DNA of 64,000 nt from Loktanella sp. PT4BL (lineage in GTDB: Bacteria; Pseudomonadota; Alphaproteobacteria; Rhodobacterales; Rhodobacteraceae): contig NZ_QJJL01000002.1 in assembly GCF_003201935.1 (NCBI RefSeq), forward strand, positions 186,001-250,000. Reading direction: 5' to 3'. Each line of letters opens with the position of its first letter. Position 1 is the first letter of the stretch. This document shows, one piece after another, positions 37,265 through 46,456 of the stretch. The notes below the pieces were generated by a model. It was not told the DNA's origin. It was given only the letters and a program-made list of their open reading frames with translations, and did not search any database. Made by a program: the position numbers and the translations under genes.

Positions 37265-39151
37265 ATGAGGGTAGGTCCACGACTGTTGCTCAGCGCCTTC
37301 GTGTGGAAACCCACGTCAGCCTTTGTGGAGTGGCTTGCTTATCACCGCACTCTTGGCGTCACACAGACGGTGATTTACGTTGATCGCAGACAGGATGGAA
37401 AAGAACCTCTGCTCGATGCGCTGGGCGCGGCAGGCGTGATCGACATTGTTCCTGTGGCCGTTGATTCCGACATCAAAGAAGAGATCCACAATTCGGCCAT
37501 CCGTGCGGCCCGCATGGAGGCGGCAGAGACAGGCGGTTACGGGCTCTACCTCGCACCGGATGAGTATTTCTGCATCAGTGATCCGTCACAGAGCCTGCCT
37601 GCGCTGATGCAGTCCTGCGGTGATGCTGATGTGCTCTGCGCGCCCGTTCATCTTGCAGGGATTGCGCCGAAACGGCCCCATATTCCGGGCGGGCTTCTGC
37701 AACACGCGATATCGCTTGCGGGTACGGGGACACAGCGCAGTGTGACGCGGCTTGGCCTGTTTGCATCACGCACACCGGAACGGCCCGTCGGACCGGTGCA
37801 AGGTGACGCAGACTCAGTTTGGGTTAATGGTGACGGCAGTGTGATCCCTGCCCCCCAAAGCCTTGCCGGCGCGACCGGTCCCGCCCAGGCCGGCAGCAAA
37901 GCATCGGTTCTGAAAATTCCCGCGCCATCAGTGGAGACCTATCTCGTCCACCAGCAAGCCCTGCCCGCCAAGCAGCACCCAAGTGTCGCGGTTCACACAG
38001 CACGGCTGGAAGTCTTGGCCTCGACCACCGGCGCACGCTGGACAGTGGACATGCGCCCGGATGCAACAAGCGCGGAAGTATCTGCACTGTTGGCCTTACC
38101 TGACGTGGCAGCGGCACAGGCCGCATTGTGCGACACGGAAACCGTCACCCGCGAAATCCTGCGCAACACATCGCCTGATTTCCAGGCCGTCATCGCGGCC
38201 CTGAATGGTGAGGCCCCAGCGAAGACAATGGAGCCGTCCAAGCCGGTTATCGAAACCGATGAGACCAGCATTGCAGACGATGATCCACGACCCGAGGGCG
38301 GAGCAAAGCTGCCCCGCTGGTTTGCCGAAATTCATACCAGCGGTGACAATCAGGGGTTCTACACCCGCCTGAAAAATCATGCGGTGTCATTCGTTGAACG
38401 CGATCCCGCCCGTCTTGTTGTGACATTCGATAATCTGTCCAGCGTCAATGACATGTCAGCCGAGCGCGAGCCATGGGCCTATAAATTCGTCCATGACAAC
38501 GGTTTTTCGCACCTGTCCGTCATGGCACGCCGCAAGGACTGGTTCCGCGACCCACAGTTGATTACCTATCTCCAAAAGCTGTCCTCTGACGGGTTCTTTG
38601 CGGCCTTTGACAAGGTGATCCTGACAGGCACTTCCATGGGCGGCTTTGCAGCGCTTGCCTTCGCGTCATTGTCGCCTGGTGCAACCGTCATCAGCTTTAA
38701 TCCGCAAACCACGCTTGAAGAGGCCCTGGTGCCATGGGAGGAACGCTTTGCCATGGGGCGCGCGCGTGACTGGTCCCTGCCCCACAGCGACTGCGCCTTT
38801 GAAATCGACGACGTGCAAAAGGCTTATGTGATCTATGACCCGTTCTTCACCCCTGACCGGCGGCATGTCGAACGGCTTGAGAGTGACAAGCTGATCCTTC
38901 TCAAGACATGGTGCTCAGGACATTATTCGCCTGTGTTTTTGCGGCGTGCAGGTTTGCTGAAGCCGCTGATGCAGCACGCCTTTGACGATACGCTGACACC
39001 TGCGGTCTTTTACGACATGATCCGCGCGCGACGCGCTTTGCCCTGGTATCGCAAGGCATTGATCGTAAACCTGCAAGCACGTGGGCACGACCAACTCGCG
39101 GCACGCGTCACGCCTGCCTTTCGCAAACTCAAAAGAGAACGCGCAGAATGA
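37265..39151 (+). CDS. Fusion of a degenerate GT-A domain and an alpha/beta-hydrolase-like domain
   Basis: A 628-residue protein starting after GAAGGAGG. Residues about 1-290 match the fold of the two following glycosyltransferases (FVEWLAYHRTLGV aligns with their LEWIAHNLAIG), but their MKNE motif is absent and DxD has become APDE (Asp99). A low-complexity linker (about 295-345) leads to an alpha/beta-hydrolase-like domain. That domain has a nucleophile elbow GTSMGG (Ser457), acidic residues in DPFFTPDRRH, and His553 in CSGHYSP as a candidate triad. Its stop overlaps the next ATG. Role unknown; transfer or removal of acyl groups on a glycan is speculation. Confidence 0.65.
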   Translation: MRVGPRLLLSAFVWKPTSAFVEWLAYHRTLGVTQTVIYVDRRQDGKEPLLDALGAAGVIDIVPVAVDSDIKEEIHNSAIRAARMEAAETGGYGLYLAPDEYFCISDPSQSLPALMQSCGDADVLCAPVHLAGIAPKRPHIPGGLLQHAISLAGTGTQRSVTRLGLFASRTPERPVGPVQGDADSVWVNGDGSVIPAPQSLAGATGPAQAGSKASVLKIPAPSVETYLVHQQALPAKQHPSVAVHTARLEVLASTTGARWTVDMRPDATSAEVSALLALPDVAAAQAALCDTETVTREILRNTSPDFQAVIAALNGEAPAKTMEPSKPVIETDETSIADDDPRPEGGAKLPRWFAEIHTSGDNQGFYTRLKNHAVSFVERDPARLVVTFDNLSSVNDMSAEREPWAYKFVHDNGFSHLSVMARRKDWFRDPQLITYLQKLSSDGFFAAFDKVILTGTSMGGFAALAFASLSPGATVISFNPQTTLEEALVPWEERFAMGRARDWSLPHSDCAFEIDDVQKAYVIYDPFFTPDRRHVERLESDKLILLKTWCSGHYSPVFLRRAGLLKPLMQHAFDDTLTPAVFYDMIRARRALPWYRKALIVNLQARGHDQLAARVTPAFRKLKRERAE

Positions 39152-40182
39152 CAGATACCGCGGCCCTGCCACCCCCTGCCCTTGGCGGCAGCCATGTCAT
39201 CATGTCCACGATGAAAAACGAGGCGCCGTTCCTGCTTGAATGGATTGCCCATAATCTGGCGATCGGGTTCACAGGTTTTGTGGTCTTCACCAATGATTGC
39301 GAGGATGGCACGGATCTGATGCTGCAACGGCTGGAAGAACTGGGCTATTGCAGTCACCGGCCAAATGACGTGTCAGACGGATCACCCCCGCAGCACAAGG
39401 CGCTGCGGCGCGCCACAACCCACCCTTGGGTGACCGACGCAGACTGGTTGATGTGTCTTGATGTGGATGAGTTCATCAATCTGCGTGAGGGGCTGACGAC
39501 ACTTGACCAGATGATGGCAAAGATCGGGGATTGCGATGCGGTCTCATTTGTCTGGAAACTGTTTGGCTGTGGCGGCATCGGTCCTTATGAGGACCGCCCT
39601 GTCATGGAGCAGTTTAAATTGGCCGATATCGAAGATGACCCTGCCAACGGACGCGCCACCGGGTTTAAAACACTGTTCCGCAACAACGGGTTGTTCCGGC
39701 GCTTCAATCCCCACCGGCCCAAGAACGTTCCAAACGGGCGAGAGGCCGAGGTACGGTGGTCCGATTGCGGCGGGAACCTGAAACCGATGGACGAGATCGG
39801 GTGGCGCGCATGGGAAGGCTTCAGCCACAAATACGCGCGGCTGAACCATTATTCCGTGCGCTCGCTCGAGAGTTTTCTGGTCAAGCGTGATCGTGGCCGC
39901 ACGAACCATATCGCCCGCGAACAGACCGAACATTACTGGTCGGATATGAACATCAACCGCGCGGAGGATCACACGATGGCCCCACATGCGGATCGCGCGC
40001 GGCCTTTGCTTGCGGCGCTGAAGGCTGATCCGGTCTTGGGTCCTCTCCATGACAAGGCCTGCGCATGGCACCGCGCGAAGATTGTCGAACTGAAAGACCG
40101 TCCCGGTTGGGACGCTTTTTATGACTGGCTCTATGAGAACCGGATTGAAACCACGGCTGCCGTTGAACAAACAGATTATTGA
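39148..40182 (+). CDS. Glycosyltransferase family 2-like protein (Glyco_tranf_2_4)
   Basis: A 344-residue GT-A enzyme with the family start STMKNEAPFLLEWIAHNLAIGF, DxD at Asp105/Asp107 (LDVDEF), and the later NHYSVRSLESFLVKRDRGR segment typical of this group. No membrane helix is visible. The ATG overlaps the stop of the preceding fusion gene (39148-39151). It is a tandem paralogue of the protein at 40263. Sugar donor unknown. Confidence 0.85.
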   Translation: MTDTAALPPPALGGSHVIMSTMKNEAPFLLEWIAHNLAIGFTGFVVFTNDCEDGTDLMLQRLEELGYCSHRPNDVSDGSPPQHKALRRATTHPWVTDADWLMCLDVDEFINLREGLTTLDQMMAKIGDCDAVSFVWKLFGCGGIGPYEDRPVMEQFKLADIEDDPANGRATGFKTLFRNNGLFRRFNPHRPKNVPNGREAEVRWSDCGGNLKPMDEIGWRAWEGFSHKYARLNHYSVRSLESFLVKRDRGRTNHIAREQTEHYWSDMNINRAEDHTMAPHADRARPLLAALKADPVLGPLHDKACAWHRAKIVELKDRPGWDAFYDWLYENRIETTAAVEQTDY

Positions 40183-40262
40183 ACGCATGCTGCGGTGACG
40201 CCAACCGCGGTGAGGACGAACGGCACAGTGTCAAGCGTGCCGTTTTGGATAAGGACACAGAC

Positions 40263-41240
40263 ATGACACGCTTTGTCATCGCGACCCCGATGAAGAATGA
40301 AGGGCCATTTATCGTTGAATGGGTTGCGCATAATCTGGCGATAGGTGTCGATGAAATTGCCGTTTTTTCAAATGATTGCTCTGACGGCTCTGATGCGCTG
40401 CTCGACCGGCTTGATGCAATGGGCAAGGTGCGCCATTTCGACAATACGCGCGGTGGCAAACCGGCACCCCAGCGGCGCGCCTTCCGACGCTTTATGAAGA
40501 TGGAGCTGGCGGGCCCCGAAGACTGGGTGATCCCGATTGATGCGGACGAATATATCAACATCAAAACAGGCGATCATACACTGCAGGCCCTGACCCGTGC
40601 TGTCCCCTATGCGCGTACCCTCTCGATGACGTGGCGCCTTTTCGGGAATGCGGGCGTGGTCAATTACAAAGACAAGTTCCTGACAGATCAATTCCGCTCT
40701 GCCGCCGCCGATCATACACCGCGACCGCCGCAGGCATGGGGGTTCAAGACCATGTTCCAGCAAAGTCTCTGGGGGCATATCGGGGTGCATCGCCCCAAAC
40801 GCCCCGCGGTCGCGCGTTTTGCCGAAACACAATGGTACAACGGGTCGGGCCAGCCCATGCCGGAGAGATACATGCAAGGCAGTTGGCGGTCGGGCCCGGA
40901 TTCACTCGGCTATGATCTGGTACAAATCAACCATTATGCCGTGAAGTCATGCGAATCCTATCTGGTCAAAAAGGCGCGCGGCCGCGCCCATCACAGTGGT
41001 GAGGCAATGGGCCTCGAATACTGGCAAAAGATGAACCACAACCGGATCGAAGATCGCACAATCGACGCAATCCGCCCGCGCAAAGCCGCGATCTATAAAG
41101 AGCTGCTTGCGGATAGCGAACTGCGCAACCTGCATGACGCGTGCTGCGAAAATCATCGCATCTTGATCAGGGACTTGCAGACGCGACCTGATTTCAGCGA
41201 ACTGATGGCCGCACTGACGCCCGGAGAGACGTCACAATGA
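40263..41240 (+). CDS. Glycosyltransferase family 2-like protein (tandem paralogue)
   Basis: A 325-residue GT-A enzyme starting MTRFVIATPMKNEGPFIVEW after AAGGACA. It has DxD at Asp93/Asp95 (IDADEY) and the shared NHYAVKSCESYLVKKARGR segment. It is the same family as 39148, with a different N-terminus. An upstream frame extension to 40179 is unlikely because the ribosome-binding site and homology both begin at 40263. The tail is followed by 148 bases with only gene-remnant-like sequence. Confidence 0.87.
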   Translation: MTRFVIATPMKNEGPFIVEWVAHNLAIGVDEIAVFSNDCSDGSDALLDRLDAMGKVRHFDNTRGGKPAPQRRAFRRFMKMELAGPEDWVIPIDADEYINIKTGDHTLQALTRAVPYARTLSMTWRLFGNAGVVNYKDKFLTDQFRSAAADHTPRPPQAWGFKTMFQQSLWGHIGVHRPKRPAVARFAETQWYNGSGQPMPERYMQGSWRSGPDSLGYDLVQINHYAVKSCESYLVKKARGRAHHSGEAMGLEYWQKMNHNRIEDRTIDAIRPRKAAIYKELLADSELRNLHDACCENHRILIRDLQTRPDFSELMAALTPGETSQ

Positions 41241-41388
41241 AGATGCGATGTGTGAAACGGGAAGGCTGCGAGTGCTTACGTCGCGACGTCAGAAGGTCAT
41301 ATCAAATGTGTGAAACTGAACTGCACCGCCGGTCTGCGTGCGGGGGATCAGATCGTGGAAGCGACGCAATCAGGAAGGCAGGCTTGGC

Positions 41389-42234
41389 ATGACGCCCGCC
41401 GTTGAAACCGTGCCGGACCGCGTAGCGAGTTTATGGATAGGCAAGCGGCTGTCCATTCTGGAGAAGCTCTGCCTCAAGTCGTTTGCGGACGTGGGTCAGA
41501 CCCCCATCCTATATACCTATGAGCCATTGGACGAAACGCCCGACTACATCGAATGGCGCGATGCAGCGACGATCATGCCGTTGGATAGCACGGGCCGCAT
41601 TTACCGTGATCCGGTCAATCATTCTCCCGCAGTCCATGCCGACGTGTTCCGCCTGAACCTGTTGCATCAGACTGACGAAATCTGGGTGGATTGTGATGCC
41701 TATGCGGTCAAGCCCTTCCGCGCGAAGGACGGGTATCTTCTGTGCGGACGCCGCAACGGACGCGGGAGGCTGCGCAATGGCGTGATCAGTCTACCCAAAG
41801 ACAGCCCAGCTTTGCTGAATTGGCTTGCTTTCGTCCGCGAGACGCCTTGCGTCCCGCCATGGTGGGATCCCCAGTTGAAGACCCAATACACAAAGCTCTA
41901 TGGCAGCCGAGCAACATTTTCGACGCTACCTCTGGGCGTGATCGGGCCACTTGCGGCGCATTACTTCCTGACGCAAAGCGGGGAAATCGACCTGACCTTG
42001 CCGGAACCTGAATATTATGCGCTGCCGTTTTCGACACGTCTGCAATGGTTTGCCAAGGATAAGGGGCAGCTTGACGTCCATGACTGGCAATCCAAGACCT
42101 CGATCCATTTCTTTTCGTCGGTTTTCCGGACGAACCTCGCACGGCGGAACTATCAAATCCGGCGCGACAGCTTTGTCGGTCGCCTCATTCTCAAGCACGG
42201 TCTTGAGAATGATCCGGACGCTATTCTCATCTGA
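41389..42234 (+). CDS. DXD-type glycosyltransferase-like protein (paralogue of 33101)
   Basis: A 281-residue protein with DxD at Asp101/Asp103 (WVDCDAYAVKPF) preceded by SPAVHADVFRLNLL, matching the protein at 33101 in order of motifs and length. AGGAAGGCAGG precedes the ATG. The two copies sit near opposite ends of the glycan island on opposite strands, pointing to an old duplication. Reaction unknown. Confidence 0.72.
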   Translation: MTPAVETVPDRVASLWIGKRLSILEKLCLKSFADVGQTPILYTYEPLDETPDYIEWRDAATIMPLDSTGRIYRDPVNHSPAVHADVFRLNLLHQTDEIWVDCDAYAVKPFRAKDGYLLCGRRNGRGRLRNGVISLPKDSPALLNWLAFVRETPCVPPWWDPQLKTQYTKLYGSRATFSTLPLGVIGPLAAHYFLTQSGEIDLTLPEPEYYALPFSTRLQWFAKDKGQLDVHDWQSKTSIHFFSSVFRTNLARRNYQIRRDSFVGRLILKHGLENDPDAILI

Positions 42235-42281
42235 TGCTTTGACAGTGTAAGGCGACGATCGCGACCGGCCCTCCAGACCGA

Positions 42282-42863
42282 TCAAAACGGGTTAGCAAAG
42301 GCGCCAATGATGCGCGCCATGTCTTGACGCGGCAAAGCCGTCTCATCGAGCATAAACTTTGCCATGCGGCCCCGTACTTCTACAGGTTGAAAGAAATGCT
42401 CTACGCGATGATAGCGCAGGCGGTCGGTATAATCATCGAAGAGTACAACGGTCTTTTTGGTACAGCTTAGCATGACGGCATAGAAACATGCCTCACGAAA
42501 GCGCCCGTCGATCAGCACACAGTCGGGTGCCTTGAAATCAGGATGTCCCCATATGCCAAGCGGATAGTCGTGGTAGTAGCGGTGCCCTTCGGTACCAACA
42601 GGGCGGCCCCATTTCCCGACTTTGCCTGTAAACACATGATGCAAACGCACTTTGGACGCACCATTCGCCTGATCAAGATAACTGCCGAGCTGATCCGCCC
42701 ATTCTTTGTCATTCTCGACGGAGAAGATGGTTTTTCCCGACATTTCAGAGGCAAGAACAGTCGATCCGCCGCTGCCGTATTCCAAGATGACATCTGACGC
42801 TTGATATGTTTCACGCACCCAGTCGCTGACCTCTGGGGAAAAAGTGAGTTCTGGCCGTTGCAT
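42282..42863 (-). CDS. Class I methyltransferase-like protein
   Basis: A 193-residue protein with a Rossmann-type glycine motif (ILEYGSGGSTVLAS), an acidic strand end (FSVENDKEW) and a later DCVLIDGRFREACF segment, as seen in small class I SAM-dependent methyltransferases. I start it at the ATG at 42863; an upstream start at 42911 would overlap the neighbouring gene. Whether it is catalytically active cannot be judged. It is downstream of and probably coupled to the FkbM-type gene. Confidence 0.62.
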   Translation of the reverse strand: MQRPELTFSPEVSDWVRETYQASDVILEYGSGGSTVLASEMSGKTIFSVENDKEWADQLGSYLDQANGASKVRLHHVFTGKVGKWGRPVGTEGHRYYHDYPLGIWGHPDFKAPDCVLIDGRFREACFYAVMLSCTKKTVVLFDDYTDRLRYHRVEHFFQPVEVRGRMAKFMLDETALPRQDMARIIGAFANPF

Positions 42864-42874
42864 CCTCAAATACC

Positions 42875-43654
42875 TTAAATTTCTTGCGTTGCTTTTGGGC
42901 CACCGATCCACCGATCAGGCAAGACCAAAGCAGGTTTGCGCAGGTTGTGACGGACATCCAACGGATGCGGCAAGGACTCAACCGGCCGTAGCCCCTGTGC
43001 GCGATCACGCCGGAGCAGCGTCACCTCGACCACGCGCGGGATCATTTCGCCCTCGATCTCCACAGTTCCCGAAACGTTGTTGGGGTGAAGATGAACAGTC
43101 ACGAAATCATCTTGCAGTTTCTTGATTGCTGTCAGTGCACGGTTCAAGAATTTCGGTTTGGCCAGGATTGATGGCAGATGGTGAAGCTCGATTACGATGA
43201 TCCGAAAGCGGCGCAGCAGATCTCGGGGGGCAGCGCCGAGGGTCTCGTATTCCGCGCCCTCGATATCCATCTGCAAAAGCAGATCAGCCGCCGGGTCTGG
43301 GTCGGTCGCGGCAATCCAAGATGCGAGCGTCATAAACTCCCCCGCGTCCTTGTCACCCAGAAATTTTGGAACGAACTGCGCGCCGGGCACCTGTAGCGGC
43401 GGGTTTTCAACCGAGGCATCCGCCATGAACGACGGTACACCACGTTTGGCGACATCCATCTCAAAGCTGGCCTGTTGCGACACACCCGGCGAATAGCAGG
43501 CAGCAATGCCGCGAAAATCGTCCGGGACCAGATAGCCGCCGTCACCAAAATCACCCACTCGGATTAATGGTGTGTCCGTGGCGTAGGGGCGCAGAAAGTC
43601 ATCTACGACAGATGCCTCAGGCAAAGCTCTGCGCGCGGGGCCATTTGCAGTCAC
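42875..43654 (-). CDS. FkbM-family methyltransferase
   Basis: A 260-residue protein with the FkbM pattern: GDFGDGGYLVP near the start, LLLQMDIEGAEYETL in the middle and IIVIELHHL after it. FkbM proteins O-methylate sugars, lipids or polyketides. I use GTG at 43654 as start because AAGGAG lies 8 bases upstream; a longer frame begins at 43705. It heads a two-gene minus-strand unit with the methyltransferase-like gene at 42282. In a glycan island, sugar O-methylation is the natural inference. Confidence 0.75.
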   Translation of the reverse strand: MTANGPARRALPEASVVDDFLRPYATDTPLIRVGDFGDGGYLVPDDFRGIAACYSPGVSQQASFEMDVAKRGVPSFMADASVENPPLQVPGAQFVPKFLGDKDAGEFMTLASWIAATDPDPAADLLLQMDIEGAEYETLGAAPRDLLRRFRIIVIELHHLPSILAKPKFLNRALTAIKKLQDDFVTVHLHPNNVSGTVEIEGEMIPRVVEVTLLRRDRAQGLRPVESLPHPLDVRHNLRKPALVLPDRWIGGPKATQEI

Positions 43655-43917
43655 AACAGGGCTCCTTCCCGCAAGACCTGCGCGACAAAAGGACAAGGGG
43701 TGCAAACCTGCTCCAGAAATTCACGTAACAACAACTTCCCTTTCAGCATTCCGTGGGCCATGGGCCTAGCATTTGCGAGCACCTACCGCACTTGGGCCTT
43801 AATTTGCGGGTGAAACACGCCACTGTGAATGGCATATTCGGGTGTTGTCGGAAACTGCAAAAAACTTATGGTGAAAAATCCGTTGGGCCAAATAGTTAAA
43901 GCTGGTAATGAAACCGG

Positions 43918-44364
43918 ATGACACATTCTATCCTGATCCTAAACGGCCCCAACCTGAACCTGCTTGGCACGCGCCAGCCCGAAGTCTACGGGCCAACGAC
44001 GCTTGCCGATATCGAAGCCCTTTGCCTCGAAAAGGCCAAGGCGCTAGGGGTTCAGATTGTTTTTGTGCAATCCAACCATGAAGGTGAAATGATTGATATG
44101 CTGCATGGCGCGCGCGGTGTTCATGCGGGTGTGATCCTGAATGCAGGTGCCTACACGCATACCTCGGTCGCTTTGATGGATGCGATTTCAAGCATCATGT
44201 TACCTGTGGTTGAATTGCACCTGTCAAACATCCACGCCCGCGAGGCATTTCGCCAGAAATCCTATATCGCACCCGTTGCAGTAGGGCAGATTTGCGGGTT
44301 TGGCGCAGCCGGCTATCCTTTGGCGATGGATGCGCTCGTCTCCTACATCGGGCGGGTCCAATGA
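43918..44364 (+). CDS. aroQ: Type II 3-dehydroquinate dehydratase
   Basis: A 148-residue dodecameric-type enzyme catalysing the third step of the shikimate pathway. It has the family start LILNGPNLNLLGTRQPEVYG with the catalytic Tyr24 region, the QSNHEGEMID loop, NAGAYTHTSVALMDA, and ELHLSNIHAREAFR with the catalytic His. The stop overlaps the ATG of the LuxR-type gene (ATGA, 44361-44364). Confidence 0.96.
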   Translation: MTHSILILNGPNLNLLGTRQPEVYGPTTLADIEALCLEKAKALGVQIVFVQSNHEGEMIDMLHGARGVHAGVILNAGAYTHTSVALMDAISSIMLPVVELHLSNIHAREAFRQKSYIAPVAVGQICGFGAAGYPLAMDALVSYIGRVQ

Positions 44365-45125
44365 CAGCACTGGTAGCGCAGCTCGCAAGGCTGACGAATG
44401 CCCACTCGGTCGAGGAATTGTGGGATATTCACACCCGCCAGATGGCCACCTATGGTTTCGACAGGCTGATGTATGGATTCACCCGTTACCGGACATCAAC
44501 AGGTCTCGGTGATCCGCAGGACTGGGTCCTGCTTTCAACCCAAAGCGAAGAATACATGGATGTATTCATTCACGAGGGGCTTTATGCCCACGCCCCGATG
44601 TTGCGGTGGGCGTTGGAGAACAATGGCGCCTGCAGCTGGCGCTGGATGTTGGATATGGAGCGTGTTGATCACCTCACCCCGAGTGAATTGCGGGTGGTTG
44701 AATTCAACAAATCCATGAACGTGACGGCCGGTTACACGATCAGCTTTCGTTCGGTCTCTGAACGCACCAAGGGTGCCATTGCGCTCACTGCCAAGCCGGG
44801 CATGAACCAAGACGCAGTTGAGCAGGTTTGGGGCGAACACGGTGACGAGATTGTCGTCATGAACAACGTCATGCACCTTAAACTGCTGACCCTGCCTTAC
44901 TCTGGTGATCGCAACCTGACCAAGCGGCAGCGCGAGGTTTTGCAATGGGTGGGCGACGGCAAAACCACACAAGACATTGCAGAGTAACTGAAACTGACAC
45001 CTGCGACCGTTGAAAAACATTTGCGACTGGCACGCGATACGCTGGGCGTCGAAACCACCGCTCAGGCTGTCTTGAAGGCCGCCTTCTACAATCAGATGTT
45101 TCTGATGGAGCCCGAAATCGCCTGA
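44361..45125 (+). pseudogene. LuxR-family regulator interrupted by an in-frame TAA
   Basis: The frame begins MTALVAQLARL, overlapping the aroQ stop. Residues about 10-175 look like an autoinducer-binding-type domain (HEGLYAHAPMLRWALENNG region). The LuxR helix-turn-helix begins LTKRQREVLQWVGDGKTTQDIAE, and then codon 209 is TAA (44985-44987). In the same frame the rest of the domain continues for 45 codons (LKLTPATVEKHLRLARDTLG and onward) to TGA at 45123-45125. The 208-residue product would lack the recognition helix. It may be a recent nonsense mutation, a sequencing error, or a truncated effector-binding protein; the intact continuation argues for recent loss. Confidence 0.85.
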
Positions 45126-45189
45126 AGACACCACAAAAGTCTGATGCGCAACTGTGCTATAAACTTTTTGTGAAGTCAGGTTTACCTTA

Positions 45190-45497
45190 CTTTCGTGACC
45201 TCACGTAAGCTGGCAAGGTGGCGACGTTCCGTGAGTGGTGGCCTTAGGCCTGGGAACATGAGGGCGTATCACCATGTGATTGCATGGCTCTGCGTCCTTG
45301 TTCCGGGTAACCGGATGCTGGCGTGGCAGGTTTGCCTGTTTGCGTCAGCGCTTTAACGATTGCACTCAGTTATTCGTCCCGAAACTGAACTGAGTATTCT
45401 CGTTGCGGCACCTGCTTTCTTCCGAGCGTGGTGTCGCGCTTTTATCCCCGCAACGGGAAACGGCCCGCGTTGATATTCGCGGGCCGTGTTCGTTTTT
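45190..45497 (+). ncRNA. Structured RNA candidate between luxR and tsf (possible 6S RNA)
   Basis: This 307-base stretch has no credible protein frame but several strong helices. A long hairpin pairs GGAACA (45253-45258) with TGTTCC (45299-45304), AGGGCG with CGTCCT, and CCATG with CATGG at the tip. ACTCAGTT (45364-45371) pairs with AACTGAGT (45388-45395). CGTTGCGG (45401-45408) pairs with CCGCAACG (45448-45455). It ends in a plus-strand terminator. The long bulged rod at 45206-45360 is the shape of 6S RNA, but I could not confirm a match; no promoter was identified. The strand follows from the terminator's T tract. Confidence 0.4.
45460..45497 (+). terminator. Strong intrinsic terminator, plus strand
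   Basis: Arms ACGGCCCGCG (45460-45469) and CGCGGGCCGT (45478-45487) give a perfect 10-bp stem with an 8-base loop, followed by GTTCGTTTTT. It points away from luxR and towards tsf, so it ends a plus-strand transcript. On the minus strand only TTTCCC follows, so it is a weaker stop for tsf. Confidence 0.8.
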
Positions 45498-45510
45498 CAA
45501 GACGCTTTGA

Positions 45511-46383
45511 TCAGCCGTTCAGCTTTGCAACTTCGGCTGCGAAATCTTCTTCGGCTTTCTCGATGCCTTCACCCACGGCGAGACGGATGTAACCTGTGAT
45601 GTCCACACCGGCCTCTTTGGCCGCCTGACCAACGGTCAGGTCGGGGTTCACAACAAACTGCTGGTTCAGCAATGTGACCTCGGCCATGTATTTCTGCATC
45701 CGGCCCACGATCATCTTTTCGATCACCGCTTCAGGCTTGCCGCTTTCACGGGCGATGTCCATCTGGACCTGCTTTTCTTTCTCGACGACTGCCGGATCAA
45801 GATCAGCTTCGGACAGGGACGCAGGGTTTGCGGCGGCGATGTGCATCGCAACCTGACGGCCAAAGGTCTCGTTGTCGCCGGACATTGCGACCAGAACACC
45901 GATGCTGCCCATGCCGGGTGCGGCTGCATTGTGGACATAGTTGACCACGGAGCCACCTTCCAGCGTCGCCATACGGCGCACGGACATGTTTTCACCGATC
46001 ACGGCAACAGCGTCTGTCACGGTCTGCTCGACGGTCTTGCCACCCATGTCGGCCGCTTTCAGGGCGTCAATGTCAGAAGTGCCAAGAGCCACATCGGCGA
46101 TGCCCGCAACCATTTTCTGGAAGTCAGCGTTTTTCGCGACAAAGTCGGTCTCGGAGTTGACTTCAACAGCCACACCCTTGCCACCGGATACAGCAACAGC
46201 CACGAGGCCCTCGGCTGCGGTACGGCTGGATTTCTTGGCGGCTTTTGCAAGGCCTTTGGTGCGCAGCCAATCCACGGCGGCTTCCATATCGCCATCAGTT
46301 TCGGTCAGCGCCTTCTTGGCGTCCATCATGCCTGCGCCTGTGCTGTCGCGCAGGTCTTTCACCATTGCAGCGGTGATTGCCAT
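45511..46383 (-). CDS. tsf: Translation elongation factor Ts
   Basis: A 290-residue nucleotide-exchange factor for EF-Tu. The start [26 protein letters not shown] is the conserved EF-Ts N-terminus including the UBA-like domain; AAAGGAG precedes the ATG at 46383. The core has the TDFVAKN motif that contacts EF-Tu. The frame continues upstream but only through the rpsB-tsf gap. It is co-transcribed with rpsB. Confidence 0.97.
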   Translation of the reverse strand: MAITAAMVKDLRDSTGAGMMDAKKALTETDGDMEAAVDWLRTKGLAKAAKKSSRTAAEGLVAVAVSGGKGVAVEVNSETDFVAKNADFQKMVAGIADVALGTSDIDALKAADMGGKTVEQTVTDAVAVIGENMSVRRMATLEGGSVVNYVHNAAAPGMGSIGVLVAMSGDNETFGRQVAMHIAAANPASLSEADLDPAVVEKEKQVQMDIARESGKPEAVIEKMIVGRMQKYMAEVTLLNQQFVVNPDLTVGQAAKEAGVDITGYIRLAVGEGIEKAEEDFAAEVAKLNG

Positions 46384-46456
46384 GTTTCTTCTCCTTTGGA
46401 GGTATTTCAGGGGGTCGGGCGGGACATAAGGCCCCTGCCCTACAGTTTTATGACGC

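Noticed and set aside
41237..41392. 51-codon ATG frame joining two glycosyltransferase genes by ATGA overlaps
   Set aside because: Composition is Cys/Arg-rich and unlike the neighbours; the overlaps can be chance. Kept only as part of the gene-remnant observation.
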